Shown one piece after another: positions 49,136-58,106 of a stretch of 64,000 nt of DNA. The notes under the pieces are model-generated. The model ran no database searches. It saw nothing but the letters and a program-made list of their open reading frames with translations, and was not told the origin of the DNA. The first letter of the stretch is position 1. Every line of letters begins with the position of its first letter. The translations under genes and the position numbers were made by a program. Source of the stretch: JBBPZK01 sp965219175 (GTDB lineage Bacteria > Actinomycetota > Rubrobacteria > Rubrobacterales > Rubrobacteraceae); NCBI GenBank assembly GCA_965219175.1, contig CBDCNI010000001.1, forward strand, positions 1,488,001 to 1,552,000, in the 5' to 3' direction.

Positions 49136-51064
49136 TTAGCCGGAGTTCTTTGGCGAGGCGGTGTACTCGTCATACATGGCGTTGATCCTCGCGTACCACT
49201 GCAAGAGTTCCGAGCTTCTGCGGTCTAGCTCTTTTTTGGGCGTCTCTTTCGCCAGGTTGTTCTGCTCGTAGGGATCTTTCGAGAGGTCGTAGAGTTCGGC
49301 CGGTTTGTTGCCGAAGAAGTAGATGTACTTCATATTCCCCTCTAGGCTCGCCATGCACCGGAAGTCCTCGAAGCAGCTAAAGAATAGGGGACGGCTCTTG
49401 TCTGTTGGGGCGAGCAGAGACCTGCCGGGGTACGGGTTGCCGGTTATCTTGTACCCCAAGAGGTTGGTCACGGTCGGCAGGATGTCCATCTGGTCCGAGG
49501 GCGTCTGTACGCGCTTGCCTTTCTGGAAGCGTCCAGGGTCGTGGATGATGATCGGTATCCGCAGCCCTTCGTTGTAGATCGTATCGTCGTGCTGGTAGAG
49601 ACCGTGCTCCCCGAACCCTTCCCCGTGGTCGCCGTAGATCACGAAGATAGTGTTGTTGTAGATGCCAAGCTTCTTGTACATGTTCATGATGTTCTCGACG
49701 AAATGGTCGGAGTAGTTCATGTCGTTGAGGTATCCGTTGAGTAGTGGATCGCTCGAGTAAGTCTTCTGGCCGTAGCGGCTCAACGGTAGATATTGGTGGT
49801 GGCCCGTAACGCCCAGGTACGTCATCATGAAAGGCTTGTTCTTGTGTTGGTTTATCCACTCTTCACTCGGCTTGAGCATGATGTCGTCTTCGTAGCCGAA
49901 GTAGTTGGCCTTCTCGAAGCCTTGCGTATCGAGCTTCTCCAGAGGATAGAACTGATCGTAGCCGAAGTTCTTGACCGTCGCCGCCCGGTTCTCGAAGTTC
50001 CCGGTGGCAGACTGGAATGTGGCTGTATCGTAGCCTTTGTCCTTGAGGAGTTGGGGGAGACATCTGGCCGGGACGCCGTCTGGCTGGGCCTCGGTGATCT
50101 TACTGCTCAGATGGGGCTGTATACCGCAGTTGACGGCTGTGATCGCCTTTGACGTGTGCGGCACTATGGTATAAGCGTTCTCCGCCACGAGACTCTTTTG
50201 GGCCAACTCGTTCAAGTACGGCGTGGTGCCTATGGTCTCGTTGTACGGAGTGAGTGACTCGGCCCGCGTCGACTCCAGGTGAATGAAGACGACGTTCTTT
50301 TTCTTGGTATGTTTCGTGGCTTTGAGGCTCGTGTTATCCGGTGGGACCTCGGCTACCGTGTGGGCGCTCGCCTTCTTGAGAGAACTCTCCATCCTGGCCT
50401 GGTTGACGAGCTGCGAGACGACGACGTTGACGACCGCGTCTCTTGAGAAAGACTTGCTCTCCTTTTTCGGGCCTGCGTCTTCCAACGAGGCTGAGACCAG
50501 AACGAAAGCGAAGACGCACGCGCCCAGGGCCACGATTCCGGAGGCTTCCATCGGCCGGGTCTTTCGCCGCCAATTCCGCCGCTTCCCGATAAAGCGCGAT
50601 ACGATCCAGGGGCCGAATATGGCGTAGAGTATTATCGTCGCGAGTAGGATCCAGGTCGCAGGCGTGGCTACGCTCAGGATGATGTTCTCCACGTCCGCCG
50701 GCGTGCCGAGCGAGTACAGGATTATGCCGTAATCCAGCGTGGATCCCGTCTCCTGATAGTAGATGTGGGCGCTCGTCGTCACCAGCGCGACCGCGACCGT
50801 CACCACATGAAAGAGAATGAGAACCAGCCACCGCAGAGGCCCGCGCCTGGCGGCCACGAAAAGACCGATCCAGAACACCACGTACGCCAGGTTGAAGAAG
50901 AGGTCGGACCTGACCAATGCCAACGTGTCCAAAACCCCCACTGTACCCGGCTGTTCGAAGACCCTTATGAGCTTCAGCAGCAGGTTGTACGCGAACAGAG
51001 GCCCGAGGAGACAGAACAGATACACCCAGTCCCGACGGCTCAAAATCTTGTGCAAACTCTTCAC
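49136..51064 (-). CDS. LTA synthase-like membrane sulfatase
   Basis: 642 residues: five transmembrane helices in the first 200 (at about 14-32, 55-72, 78-98, 135-155 and 172-192), a linker, then an extracytoplasmic alkaline-phosphatase-like domain. Metal ligands are in VVFIHLESTRAES and FVIYGDHGEGFGEHG. The nucleophile is probably the Thr in IVPHTSKAITAV. HHQYLPL is a substrate-site segment. It resembles polyglycerol-phosphate synthases, or phosphoglycerol/phosphoethanolamine transferases. Whether this organism has lipoteichoic acid is not known from the sequence. It lies 53 bases upstream of nothing on its strand but the dipeptidase gene downstream. Confidence 0.87.
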   Translation of the reverse strand: MKSLHKILSRRDWVYLFCLLGPLFAYNLLLKLIRVFEQPGTVGVLDTLALVRSDLFFNLAYVVFWIGLFVAARRGPLRWLVLILFHVVTVAVALVTTSAHIYYQETGSTLDYGIILYSLGTPADVENIILSVATPATWILLATIILYAIFGPWIVSRFIGKRRNWRRKTRPMEASGIVALGACVFAFVLVSASLEDAGPKKESKSFSRDAVVNVVVSQLVNQARMESSLKKASAHTVAEVPPDNTSLKATKHTKKKNVVFIHLESTRAESLTPYNETIGTTPYLNELAQKSLVAENAYTIVPHTSKAITAVNCGIQPHLSSKITEAQPDGVPARCLPQLLKDKGYDTATFQSATGNFENRAATVKNFGYDQFYPLEKLDTQGFEKANYFGYEDDIMLKPSEEWINQHKNKPFMMTYLGVTGHHQYLPLSRYGQKTYSSDPLLNGYLNDMNYSDHFVENIMNMYKKLGIYNNTIFVIYGDHGEGFGEHGLYQHDDTIYNEGLRIPIIIHDPGRFQKGKRVQTPSDQMDILPTVTNLLGYKITGNPYPGRSLLAPTDKSRPLFFSCFEDFRCMASLEGNMKYIYFFGNKPAELYDLSKDPYEQNNLAKETPKKELDRRSSELLQWYARINAMYDEYTASPKNSG

Positions 51065-51172
51065 GTTAAATTCTCGAAGCTCCCTTTAACAGTCAACCAC
51101 GGGATTCTATAAGATTTTTGGAGTCGCGTCGGGTATGCGAGCATACAAATTAGCCCGGAAAACAAAAACCGC

Positions 51173-51201
51173 TTGACGATTCCTACCCCATCCTCTACGC
51201 T
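51173..51201 (+). promoter_or_regulatory. Promoter of Fur/Zur gene
   Basis: TTGACG at 51173, 17 bases, TACGCT at 51196: a good match to the TANNNT type. The operator-like CGAAAAACAATTTCA starts six bases after the -10 box, at the expected start point of transcription. Confidence 0.6.
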
Positions 51202-51206
51202 ATAAA

Positions 51207-51221
51207 CGAAAAACAATTTCA
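51207..51221 (+). promoter_or_regulatory. Putative Fur/Zur operator 1
   Basis: CGAAAAACAATTTCA shares AATTTCA and the GAAAA half with the site before znuA (51680), and both are followed by A/G-TTAG. The 7-1-7 half-sites are imperfect. Place and likeness suggest autoregulation of the regulator gene. Confidence 0.5.
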
Positions 51222-51254
51222 ATTAGTGCCAGGTAGTGGAGGCGGTGAGTTTTT

Positions 51255-51647
51255 ATGAGGTTGGAGACGGCTATTGGTAGGATCCGTGGCGGCGGGTATA
51301 AGGTGACGCCCCAAAGGTTGGCGATCCTAGAAGCGGTTGCGTCCGAGCAGCACCAGAGTATGGGGGAGCTTCGGAGTCGGTGTCCGGGGGTTGGGATCGT
51401 AACGGTCTACAGGGCGCTGGACCTTTTTTCGGAGCTCGGCGTCGTACGCAGGATAGACCTCGGTGAAGGGCCGCGGTACGAGATGGCCGAGGACCACCAC
51501 CATCACCTGATCTGCGAAGACTGCGGCAGCGTAGCCGAGTTCGAACAGTGTCCCCTCGACCCCGCGCAACTGCCGAGAGTAGAGGCCGGGTTCGAAGTAA
51601 GGTCCCACAGCCTCGAAGTCTACGGCCTCTGCCGGGAATGCTCGTAG
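51255..51647 (+). CDS. zur: Fur-family metal regulator, probably Zur
   Basis: 130 residues. The winged helix runs through YKVTPQRLAILEAV and GIVTVYRALDLFSELGVVRR, then the His-rich hinge DHHHHLICEDCGSVAEF. There are two Cys pairs, CEDC and CREC, for the structural zinc. Zur represses zinc uptake genes when zinc is abundant. The znu operon starts 60 bases downstream with a related operator, hence the Zur call; a Mn- or Fe-sensing Fur is the alternative. GAGG precedes ATG 51255. Upstream are a TTGACG/TACGCT promoter and an operator. Confidence 0.85.
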   Translation: MRLETAIGRIRGGGYKVTPQRLAILEAVASEQHQSMGELRSRCPGVGIVTVYRALDLFSELGVVRRIDLGEGPRYEMAEDHHHHLICEDCGSVAEFEQCPLDPAQLPRVEAGFEVRSHSLEVYGLCRECS

Positions 51648-51679
51648 AGAGAACTTAGCGCAAAAAATTTACACACCGA

Positions 51680-51694
51680 TGAAAATAAATTTCA
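51680..51694 (+). promoter_or_regulatory. Putative Zur operator 2 before znuA
   Basis: TGAAAATAAATTTCA is a near-perfect 7-1-7 palindrome (six of seven pairs) 15 bases before the znuA start. It resembles known actinobacterial Zur sites with a TGAAAA half. It shares AATTTCA plus TTAG with the site at 51207. Confidence 0.6.
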
Positions 51695-51709
51695 GTTAGA
51701 GGAGAGCGG

Positions 51710-52672
51710 TTGAGACGGTTTCGGAAGAGTCTGTTCGTGGTGGTGTTGCTGGGTTTGGGCTTCGTCGTCGTTTCCTGCGGCGGGGCCGCCGAGGGGGAAA
51801 ACTCCGGTGGGAAGCTTGCCGTGGTCGCCACGACCACCCAGATCAGTGACTTCGCCCGCAATGTTGGCGGCAGCGCGGCGGAGGTGCATCAAATACTCCA
51901 GCCGAACACTGACCCGCACGAATACGAGCCCCGCCCCGAAGACATAAAAGCAACCGCCGGGGCTGGGCTGGTCTTCGAGAACGGGGACAAACTGGACGCC
52001 TGGATGAGCAAGGTGGTCTCCGAGTCCGGGGGAGACCCGAAGGTCGTGGACCTGGGGGCGGCGATGCCGGATACTTTGCCGGGTGAGGAGAGCGGCCCGG
52101 AGGCGTCTAAGTACGATCCCCACTGGTGGCACGACCCGCGCAACGCCGAGGCGGCGGTTCGGGGGATCCGGGACGCGATGATAAAAGCCGACCCCAAAGA
52201 CAAGAAGAACTATGAGAGAAACGCCGAAGCTTACCTGGTGAAGTTGGAGAAGCTCGATGGTGGCATCCGGGCGTGCATGGGCAAGGTGCCGAAAAGTCAG
52301 CGCAAGCTCGTGACGGACCACGACGCTTTCAACTACTTCGCGAAGCGTTACGGGATAGACGTGGTCGGGGCTGTTATTCCTTCGCAGAGCACTCAGGGAC
52401 AGCCCTCGGCAAAGGAGACTTCCGCCCTGATCTCCTTGATAAAGCGAGAGGACGTGAAAGCCGTCTTCCCGGAGAGTTCCATAAACCCGAAGCTCGCCAA
52501 AACCATCGCCCGCCAGACTAGCGCCTCTTCTAATTACACTCTTTACGGCGACACTTTGGGAGAGAAGGGGTCCAACGGCGACACCTACCTGAAGATGGAG
52601 GCGGCCAACGCGACGGCGATGGTCAAAGGCTTTACCGGGGGCGACAAGACTTGCTCCATCCCGACCGGCTGA
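51710..52672 (+). CDS. znuA: Zinc (or Mn) ABC transporter substrate-binding lipoprotein
   Basis: 320 residues, cluster A-I solute-binding protein. The signal ends in a lipobox (VVLLGLGFVVVSCGG). Metal ligands: His in NTDPHEYEPRPED, His in YDPHWWHDPRNA, His in LVTDHDAFNYFAKRYGI, and the C-terminal Asp in GDTLGEKGSNGDTYL. Three His and one Asp fits ZnuA/TroA (zinc, possibly Mn); Mn-specific members use Glu at the third place. There is no long His-rich loop. TTG 51710 has GAGGAG before it. First gene of znuACBB. Confidence 0.9.
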   Translation: MRRFRKSLFVVVLLGLGFVVVSCGGAAEGENSGGKLAVVATTTQISDFARNVGGSAAEVHQILQPNTDPHEYEPRPEDIKATAGAGLVFENGDKLDAWMSKVVSESGGDPKVVDLGAAMPDTLPGEESGPEASKYDPHWWHDPRNAEAAVRGIRDAMIKADPKDKKNYERNAEAYLVKLEKLDGGIRACMGKVPKSQRKLVTDHDAFNYFAKRYGIDVVGAVIPSQSTQGQPSAKETSALISLIKREDVKAVFPESSINPKLAKTIARQTSASSNYTLYGDTLGEKGSNGDTYLKMEAANATAMVKGFTGGDKTCSIPTG

Positions 52673-53463
52673 TGGAGAACGGAAAAGACAATCCTCGTCT
52701 CGCGGAAGTCTCCGGTCTCTCGGCCGGGTACGGAGGAAGCGCCGTCTTACGGGACGTTGATTTTAGGGTCGAGGCGGGAAGCAGGGTCGGGGTACTCGGC
52801 CCCAACGGTGGCGGCAAGACAACACTTTTCAAAGTGTTGCTCGGGGAGCTTGCGCCGCTCGAAGGTTCGGCCAGCGTCGGTGTGCGTTGCGGCGTCGTGC
52901 CACAGACGGAGCGGTCCAGGCTCGACTACCCGGTGAGCGTGCTGGACGTGGCGCTCATGGGTACCCTGGGCAGGCTCCCCTGGTGGAAGCAACCGGGGCG
53001 TGTCGAACGCCGGAACGCGCTCGATGCCCTTGGGGAAGTCGGCTTGCGGGATCTGGCCGACCGACAATTTGGTGAGCTTTCGGGCGGACAACGTCAGCGG
53101 GCGCTGGTCGCGCGGGCTCTGGTCCAGGACGCCCGGCTGCTGCTGCTCGACGAGCCGTTTTCCGGTCTCGACGGGCCTAGTGTCGAACGTTTGAGCTTGT
53201 TGTTGGATCGTCTGTCGTCTGAGGGAAGGGGGCTGATGGTCTCGACCCACGACCTCGACCAGGTACGCGATTGGGACCAGGTTCTCTGCCTCAACCAGCG
53301 CCAGGTCGCCTTCGGTAAACCCTCCGAAGTGCTCACCCGACCCGTTATAGAGGCGACCTACGGGGCACAGGTCGTGGTACTCGGAGATGGGAATTCCGAG
53401 GGAGGATCCGGGATACTTCCCGCCCACCATCATGACGGGGAAGGGCGTCGGGGCGATGGCTGA
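52672..53463 (+). CDS. znuC: Zinc ABC transporter ATP-binding protein
   Basis: 263 residues from ATG 52672, which overlaps the znuA stop (TGATG). Walker A GPNGGGKTTLFK, Q-loop VVPQTERSRLDYPV, signature LSGGQRQR, Walker B LLLLDEPFSGLDG, and H-loop MVSTHDLDQ. The C-terminus has a short His tract (AHHHDGEG) that may sense or bind metal. It overlaps the first permease gene. Energises the two permeases. Confidence 0.93.
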   Translation: MENGKDNPRLAEVSGLSAGYGGSAVLRDVDFRVEAGSRVGVLGPNGGGKTTLFKVLLGELAPLEGSASVGVRCGVVPQTERSRLDYPVSVLDVALMGTLGRLPWWKQPGRVERRNALDALGEVGLRDLADRQFGELSGGQRQRALVARALVQDARLLLLDEPFSGLDGPSVERLSLLLDRLSSEGRGLMVSTHDLDQVRDWDQVLCLNQRQVAFGKPSEVLTRPVIEATYGAQVVVLGDGNSEGGSGILPAHHHDGEGRRGDG

Positions 53464-54349
53464 GGTCTTGCGGGTGGTCTTCGATCCCTGGACGCAAGGG
53501 ATCATGCAGCGGGCGCTCGCTGAGGTTGGGTTGTTGGGGCTCGTCGGTGGAGCTTTGGGGTGTTGGATCGTCTTCTACGAGCTTTCCTACAGCGCCGAGT
53601 CGCTGGCGCACGCCTTATTTCCAGGGTTGGCGATCGCTGCACTCACCGGGCTGCCGCTCCTGCTCGGGGCCGGGATGGGCGTGGTCGTGGCGGCGGTCGC
53701 GGTCGCCGTGATGGGACGGGCGCCGGAGATCGGCCGGGACACCTCCGTCGCCGTCGTCATAAGCGCCCTCTTTGGCTTCGGGGTCGTACTCGTCCTCTCG
53801 CCGGCCTCTCCGCCGGGACTCCAGGACCTGCTCTTCGGGGACGTCCTCGGCATCTCGAACCTCGACCTGCTGCTCGCCGGGGCGCTCGCGGTGGTCGTGC
53901 TGGTCTCGCTGAGGCTCTTGCACGGACAACTGCTCGCGGTAGGGTTCGACCGGACGACCGCCCGCTCCATAGGCGCGAATCCACGCCTCGCGGACATCGC
54001 TTTGCTCATCTTGATCGGTCTGGCGACCGTGGTAGCCGTCCAGGGACTCGGAAACCTGCTCGTGGTGGCAGTGCTCGTCGGACCCGCCGCCACCGCCCGC
54101 CTGCTCGTCCGGAGGATGGTCCCTATGATGGCGCTCGCCACCTCTCTGGCGTTTCTGGCGGGCGTTCTAGGACTTTACCTCTCCTACTATGCCGGGACGG
54201 CTGGTGGGGCTTCAGTTGCCGGTTGCATGGTCGTCCTGTACCTGATCTCTCTGCCCGTAAGCGCCTTGCGACGGAAGAAACCAGGCTCCCCGCACGACGC
54301 GCCACGGGAACTCGCCTCGGAAGCGACCGGGAGCGACCGGGATGTATGA
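53456..54349 (+). CDS. znuB: Zinc ABC transporter permease 1
   Basis: 297 residues from ATG 53456, overlapping the znuC stop; the frame is open to 53387 but that part is the znuC tail. About eight hydrophobic helices of the ABC-3 family: WIVFYELSYSAESLAHALFP (family motif LxYxAxSLSHAxFPG), GDVLGISNLDLLLAG, and GNLLVVAVLVGPAATARLLV. Followed by a second permease overlapping by eight bases. The two are alike in organisation and may form a heterodimer. Confidence 0.9.
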   Translation: MAEVLRVVFDPWTQGIMQRALAEVGLLGLVGGALGCWIVFYELSYSAESLAHALFPGLAIAALTGLPLLLGAGMGVVVAAVAVAVMGRAPEIGRDTSVAVVISALFGFGVVLVLSPASPPGLQDLLFGDVLGISNLDLLLAGALAVVVLVSLRLLHGQLLAVGFDRTTARSIGANPRLADIALLILIGLATVVAVQGLGNLLVVAVLVGPAATARLLVRRMVPMMALATSLAFLAGVLGLYLSYYAGTAGGASVAGCMVVLYLISLPVSALRRKKPGSPHDAPRELASEATGSDRDV

Positions 54350-55187
54350 GTTGGTTTTTGGGCCTTTTGCCTTGCCGTTCGTGCAGCGCGGGCTAATCGA
54401 GGTGCTCGCCTTGTCTGTAGGTGCGGGGCTGCTCGGGACCTGGATCGTCCTTCGGGGACTCGCTTTCTACTCACACGCTGTCGGGATGGCCGCCTTCCCC
54501 GGTCTGGTACTCGCCGGCGGCCTCGGCTTCGCCGCCCCGATAGGAGCATTTCTTACGGCCATCGTCTTTGCCGGCGGGCTCGAACGGCTCTCGCGCGGCA
54601 AGAAGTCCGGCTACGATAGCCTGACCGCTCTGATATTGGTTGGGATGGTGGCGCTGGGCGTTATTTTGGCGAGCGATGTCTTCTTATCCGGTTCTAATAT
54701 AGACACGCTCCTTTTCGGCAGCTTGTTGGCGATCAGCTCCGGGGACGTCGTATTCGCGGCGGTGGCGAGCGCTGCGGCGTTGGCCGCGACGCTCTTGTTT
54801 GGGCGTGTGTGGCTGGCGGTCGGTTTCGACCCGGAGTCGGCCCGTTCGCTCGGGGTAGGATCCAGCTTCCCGGACGGCGTGCTGCTGTTCCTGATCTCAC
54901 TATCCGTCACTTCGGCCCTATCTGCGGCCGGAGCCGTACTGGTGACGGCCCTTTTCGTGGTGCCGGCCGCTACCACGCGCCTGTTCGTCCGGCGCATACT
55001 CCCCTGGCAACTCGCCAGCGTGGCGCTCGTGGCCGCCGAAGGTATCCTCGGCTTGTGGCTCTCCGTCCAGACAAACGCTCCTCCCGGTGCGACCATCGCG
55101 ATGCTCTCTGGCGCTGTTTTCGTAGTAGCCGTTGTCGCACGCCGATATACTCGAACCCATACGGTTTACGAAAAACAAAGTGCGTGA
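54342..55187 (+). CDS. znuB: Zinc ABC transporter permease 2
   Basis: 281 residues, ABC-3 family. WIVLRGLAFYSHAVGMAAFP is the same motif as in permease 1, then SGYDSLTALILVGMVALGV, LLFGSLLAISSGD and GAVLVTALFVVPAATTRLFV. Eight or so helices. Tandem, non-identical permeases are known in several actinobacterial and cyanobacterial metal transporters. The ATG overlaps the stop of permease 1. The operon ends here; the next gene has its own ribosome site. Confidence 0.88.
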   Translation: MYELVFGPFALPFVQRGLIEVLALSVGAGLLGTWIVLRGLAFYSHAVGMAAFPGLVLAGGLGFAAPIGAFLTAIVFAGGLERLSRGKKSGYDSLTALILVGMVALGVILASDVFLSGSNIDTLLFGSLLAISSGDVVFAAVASAAALAATLLFGRVWLAVGFDPESARSLGVGSSFPDGVLLFLISLSVTSALSAAGAVLVTALFVVPAATTRLFVRRILPWQLASVALVAAEGILGLWLSVQTNAPPGATIAMLSGAVFVVAVVARRYTRTHTVYEKQSA

Positions 55188-55297
55188 GTCTTTGCAACCC
55201 TCTCAAAAAACCATTAAAGTTCTTATGCTGGCTGGACGATAACGACAATATAGTTTCGTAACCAGCAGTGCTCCATATAGCAGAAGGAGGGGGAGCA

Positions 55298-56848
55298 ATG
55301 TGTTCTGAATGCTGCGGGCCGTCGTCCGCGACAAAGCCGGGGGTCGCCATGGACCGGCGACAATTCCTGAAGATCGGTGGCGCGGGATTGGCTGGCGCCA
55401 CGTTGCTCGGCACCATCGGCGCGGGCAATGCTTTCGCCCGGACTGGTACGTTGACGGCGGATTTCGAGAAGGCCGCGAAGAAGTACGACGTGCCGGAGGA
55501 TTTGCTCCTCGCAATGGGCTACGTCAACTCTCTCTGGGAGATGCCTCCGGAGAGGCTCGGCGACTATGATCCGGGGAACATCCACGGCATGGGCGGGTAT
55601 GGGGTCATGCACTTGCGCCAGGACCCTGAGATGAAGACCCTGGACAAGGCCGCTTCTATCACGGGCGCGCCTAGCAAAGACCTCAAGACCAACCTGGCGC
55701 AAAACATCATGGGTGGCGCGGCCGTCCTTGCGAACCTTCAGGGGAGCAATAAGAGCGCCAACCTGAATGACTGGTACGACGCGGTGAAAGAGTACGGAGG
55801 CGGCAGCCTGTACGCCAATCAGGTCTACAGTACGCTCAAGGACGGCGCGAAGGATACAGTGAATGGTGAGCAGGTACAGCTCGCGCCCCAGCCGGAGGCC
55901 CAGACTCAGGCTACCTTTACGACGATGGCGACCGCCGACTATCCGAGGTCTACCTGGTACGGTGCCAGCTCCAGTAACTATTCGACCGCGAGCCGGGGCG
56001 CCGCCCAGATAGATACCATCGTGATCCACGTAACGCAGGGCTCGTGGTCTTCGGCTATAAGCTGGTTCGGTGATTCGAGGGCCGGGGTCTCCGCCCACTA
56101 CGTGATGCGGCGCAGCGACGGTTTCGCCGGTCAGTGCGTGCGTGAGAAGGATATCGCCTGGCACGCGGGCAACTGGAACTACAACACCCGGAGCATCGGC
56201 ATAGAGCACGAAGGTTACGCGGACAACTCCGGCACCTGGACGGACGCCATGCTCCGAGGCTCCGCCAGGCTGTCGGCGTATCTGTGCAAGAAGTACGGCA
56301 TCCCGATTAACCGGACGCGCATAATCGGACACGGCGAAGTTCCGAACTCTCCGCATCCCTACTGCCCCGGTTCCTACTTCCCGTGGACCAAGTACATGAA
56401 CCTGGTCCGCTACTACGCCGGAGGCAGCACGACCAGAAGCGTCTACACGCAGATAGTGGACAACGCCTCTCCGCGTTTCAGTGCTTCAAACTCATGGCAG
56501 GTCAGTGATTGGAGCTCCCAGCGCTACGGTAAGAATTACCGTTACGCAACGCCAAAGGCCGTGAGAGACACTGCCAAGTTCAAGATCAGTATTCCCAAAA
56601 CGGGCGGCTACACAGTCTACGGTCGCTGGCCGGCAAACGCCGGTTATAACAACCGCACGATCTTCTACGTCAGGACGTGGGGAGGCTGGGTCAAGAGGGT
56701 CGTCAACCAGCGCTACAACGGTGGCAAGTGGGTCAAGCTCGGGACCTTCAAGATGGGAGCTGGGGACCGCGTGCGGGTAATGATCCCCAGGAGAAGTGCC
56801 GGTACCGGTTATCTTATCGCCGACGCGGTAATGGTCAGGGCGGCGTAG
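55298..56848 (+). CDS. Tat-exported N-acetylmuramoyl-L-alanine amidase with Golvesin-like C-terminus
   Basis: 516 residues from ATG 55298 (GGAGGGGG upstream). A twin-Arg signal (MDRRQFLKIGGAGLAGATLL) sits near residue 18-40 after a Cys-rich MCSECCGPSS head. A helical domain follows to about 200 (VPEDLLLAMGYVNSLWEMPP, typical of lytic or amidase-linked modules). The amidase_2 zinc domain lies at about 230-380: DTIVIHVTQGSW, DIAWHAGNWNYN, IIGHGEVPNSPHPYCPG. The last 130 residues are a beta-rich Golvesin/xanthan-lyase-like binding domain. Cell-wall hydrolase. Being a zinc enzyme, its place after the zinc operon may be no accident. Confidence 0.9.
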   Translation: MCSECCGPSSATKPGVAMDRRQFLKIGGAGLAGATLLGTIGAGNAFARTGTLTADFEKAAKKYDVPEDLLLAMGYVNSLWEMPPERLGDYDPGNIHGMGGYGVMHLRQDPEMKTLDKAASITGAPSKDLKTNLAQNIMGGAAVLANLQGSNKSANLNDWYDAVKEYGGGSLYANQVYSTLKDGAKDTVNGEQVQLAPQPEAQTQATFTTMATADYPRSTWYGASSSNYSTASRGAAQIDTIVIHVTQGSWSSAISWFGDSRAGVSAHYVMRRSDGFAGQCVREKDIAWHAGNWNYNTRSIGIEHEGYADNSGTWTDAMLRGSARLSAYLCKKYGIPINRTRIIGHGEVPNSPHPYCPGSYFPWTKYMNLVRYYAGGSTTRSVYTQIVDNASPRFSASNSWQVSDWSSQRYGKNYRYATPKAVRDTAKFKISIPKTGGYTVYGRWPANAGYNNRTIFYVRTWGGWVKRVVNQRYNGGKWVKLGTFKMGAGDRVRVMIPRRSAGTGYLIADAVMVRAA

Positions 56849-56851
56849 GAC

Positions 56852-57550
56852 TCAAGAATAGTAGAAGAGCCAGGCGCCGAACAACAATACCTCGGCGCCG
56901 AAGGCTATAGCGGTTGGTCTCAGGGAGAGGCTTTTCTTCCTGGAGTAGAGGGTTGGGGCCGTCAGCCAGCCGAAGATCAAACCGCCCGTGAGCCCGCCGA
57001 TGTGAACGGTGCTGCTTATGCCCTGGACGGAGAAACTGAAGGCGAGGTTGAGCGCCGTCAGGATGAGGAGTTGGCGGATCAGGGGGTTCTCCCAGGAGAA
57101 GGTCCCCTGACGGATCGAATACCCGAATATCCCTCCGAGCAGCCCGAAGATGGCTCCCGAAGCCCCGACCGCTCCCGTGTCGAAACCCCCGAAGTACAGG
57201 TATGCGACGCCTCCGGCGAGGCCGCTGAGGAGGTACAGCGCCAAGAACCGCGCTTTGCCGAACATCTGCTCGGTGAACGAGCCGACGAAGTACAGCGAGA
57301 GCATGTTGACCGAGAGGTGGATGAACCCGGCGTGCAGGAACATGCTCGTGAGCAGGAGCCATATCTGTCCCCGCGCGACGGCGGTCGGGAGCAACCACCC
57401 ATATTTAATTATGGACGACGGCTGGTTGACGAGCCCGACGTTCCACGGTGTCGGCGGGGAGGCGGAAGTTCCGAGGACGACCACGGCGACGTAGACGAGC
57501 ACACACGCGCCTATGATGCTGAAGGTTACGGGTATGCGGGAGAGCTGCAA
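56852..57550 (-). CDS. Rhomboid-family intramembrane serine protease
   Basis: 232 residues, about six to seven transmembrane helices. GQIWLLLTSMFLHAGFIHLS (with the conserved WR-like/His region), GAVGASGAIFGLLGGIFG (catalytic Ser in GASG) and TVHIGGLTGGLIFGWL (catalytic His). It cleaves membrane-spanning substrates. The start is ATG; its stop is three bases from the stop of the convergent amidase gene. Confidence 0.9.
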   Translation of the reverse strand: MQLSRIPVTFSIIGACVLVYVAVVVLGTSASPPTPWNVGLVNQPSSIIKYGWLLPTAVARGQIWLLLTSMFLHAGFIHLSVNMLSLYFVGSFTEQMFGKARFLALYLLSGLAGGVAYLYFGGFDTGAVGASGAIFGLLGGIFGYSIRQGTFSWENPLIRQLLILTALNLAFSFSVQGISSTVHIGGLTGGLIFGWLTAPTLYSRKKSLSLRPTAIAFGAEVLLFGAWLFYYS

Positions 57551-57572
57551 AGAGACGCGCGCCGGAGGGCGG

Positions 57573-58019
57573 CTAGCGGTTGTTTATCTCGCGGACGGCG
57601 TCGCCGACCTGTACCTTGGAGAGGTCTTTCAGGGGACCGCCGAGCATCGACTCCATGTCGTCCGCTTCGTCGTCCTCGGGCGGGTTGAACCCGAAGCCCT
57701 GGACCTGTACGCCCTCGCCGAACATCTGGCCGAACATGCGCTGGAGGTTCTCCTGCATATCTCCTATACCCGCGAACGGCGTCTCCGCGTTTCGGAGACG
57801 GGCTACGGAGAGCCTGTCCTTGACCTCGGTTACCTCGGCCTGCGCCTTGATATCTTCGACGGTGCCTAGAGTCTCGCCGGTATCCGGGTCCCAGACTTCC
57901 TCGCCTTCGGGGGCGAAGATCTCGAAAAGCATTCCCTGCCGGACACCCTGACCGCGGCCCCGGTTTATGACGATCTCGTTATTGCCGAGTATCTTGGCTA
58001 CCTTGCCTTCAACAGCCAT
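57573..58019 (-). CDS. Conserved small protein with FlgT-C-terminal-like domain
   Basis: 148 residues from ATG 58019, 11 bases after a GGAGG; ATG 58037 is another option. GKVAKILGNNEIVINRGRGQ, GVRQGMLFEIF and LGTVEDIKAQAEVTEVKDRL form the small beta-barrel seen at the C-terminus of FlgT-like and similar envelope proteins. The second half is acidic (FNPPEDDEADDMESML). No flagellar genes are present, so the role is unknown. Upstream of the rhomboid gene on the same strand by 23 bases; probable operon. Confidence 0.65.
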   Translation of the reverse strand: MAVEGKVAKILGNNEIVINRGRGQGVRQGMLFEIFAPEGEEVWDPDTGETLGTVEDIKAQAEVTEVKDRLSVARLRNAETPFAGIGDMQENLQRMFGQMFGEGVQVQGFGFNPPEDDEADDMESMLGGPLKDLSKVQVGDAVREINNR

Positions 58020-58093
58020 CCGGCTATCTACCTCCATTCAAAGAAGAACTGAGGAAGATTATATCTCTCACAGCAACGGTTCGCGGCAGCCGC

Positions 58094-58099
58094 TAGAAT
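58094..58099 (+). promoter_or_regulatory. Leaderless-type -10 box (TAGAAT) for nfo
   Basis: TAGAAT, seven bases, ATG 58107, no Shine-Dalgarno. One of the cleanest examples in the window. Confidence 0.6.
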
Positions 58100-58106
58100 C
58101 TTCATC

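Noticed and set aside
55188..55297. c-di-AMP riboswitch before the wall amidase
   Set aside because: Such switches often precede wall-hydrolase genes, but the 110-base gap is too short and lacks the fold.
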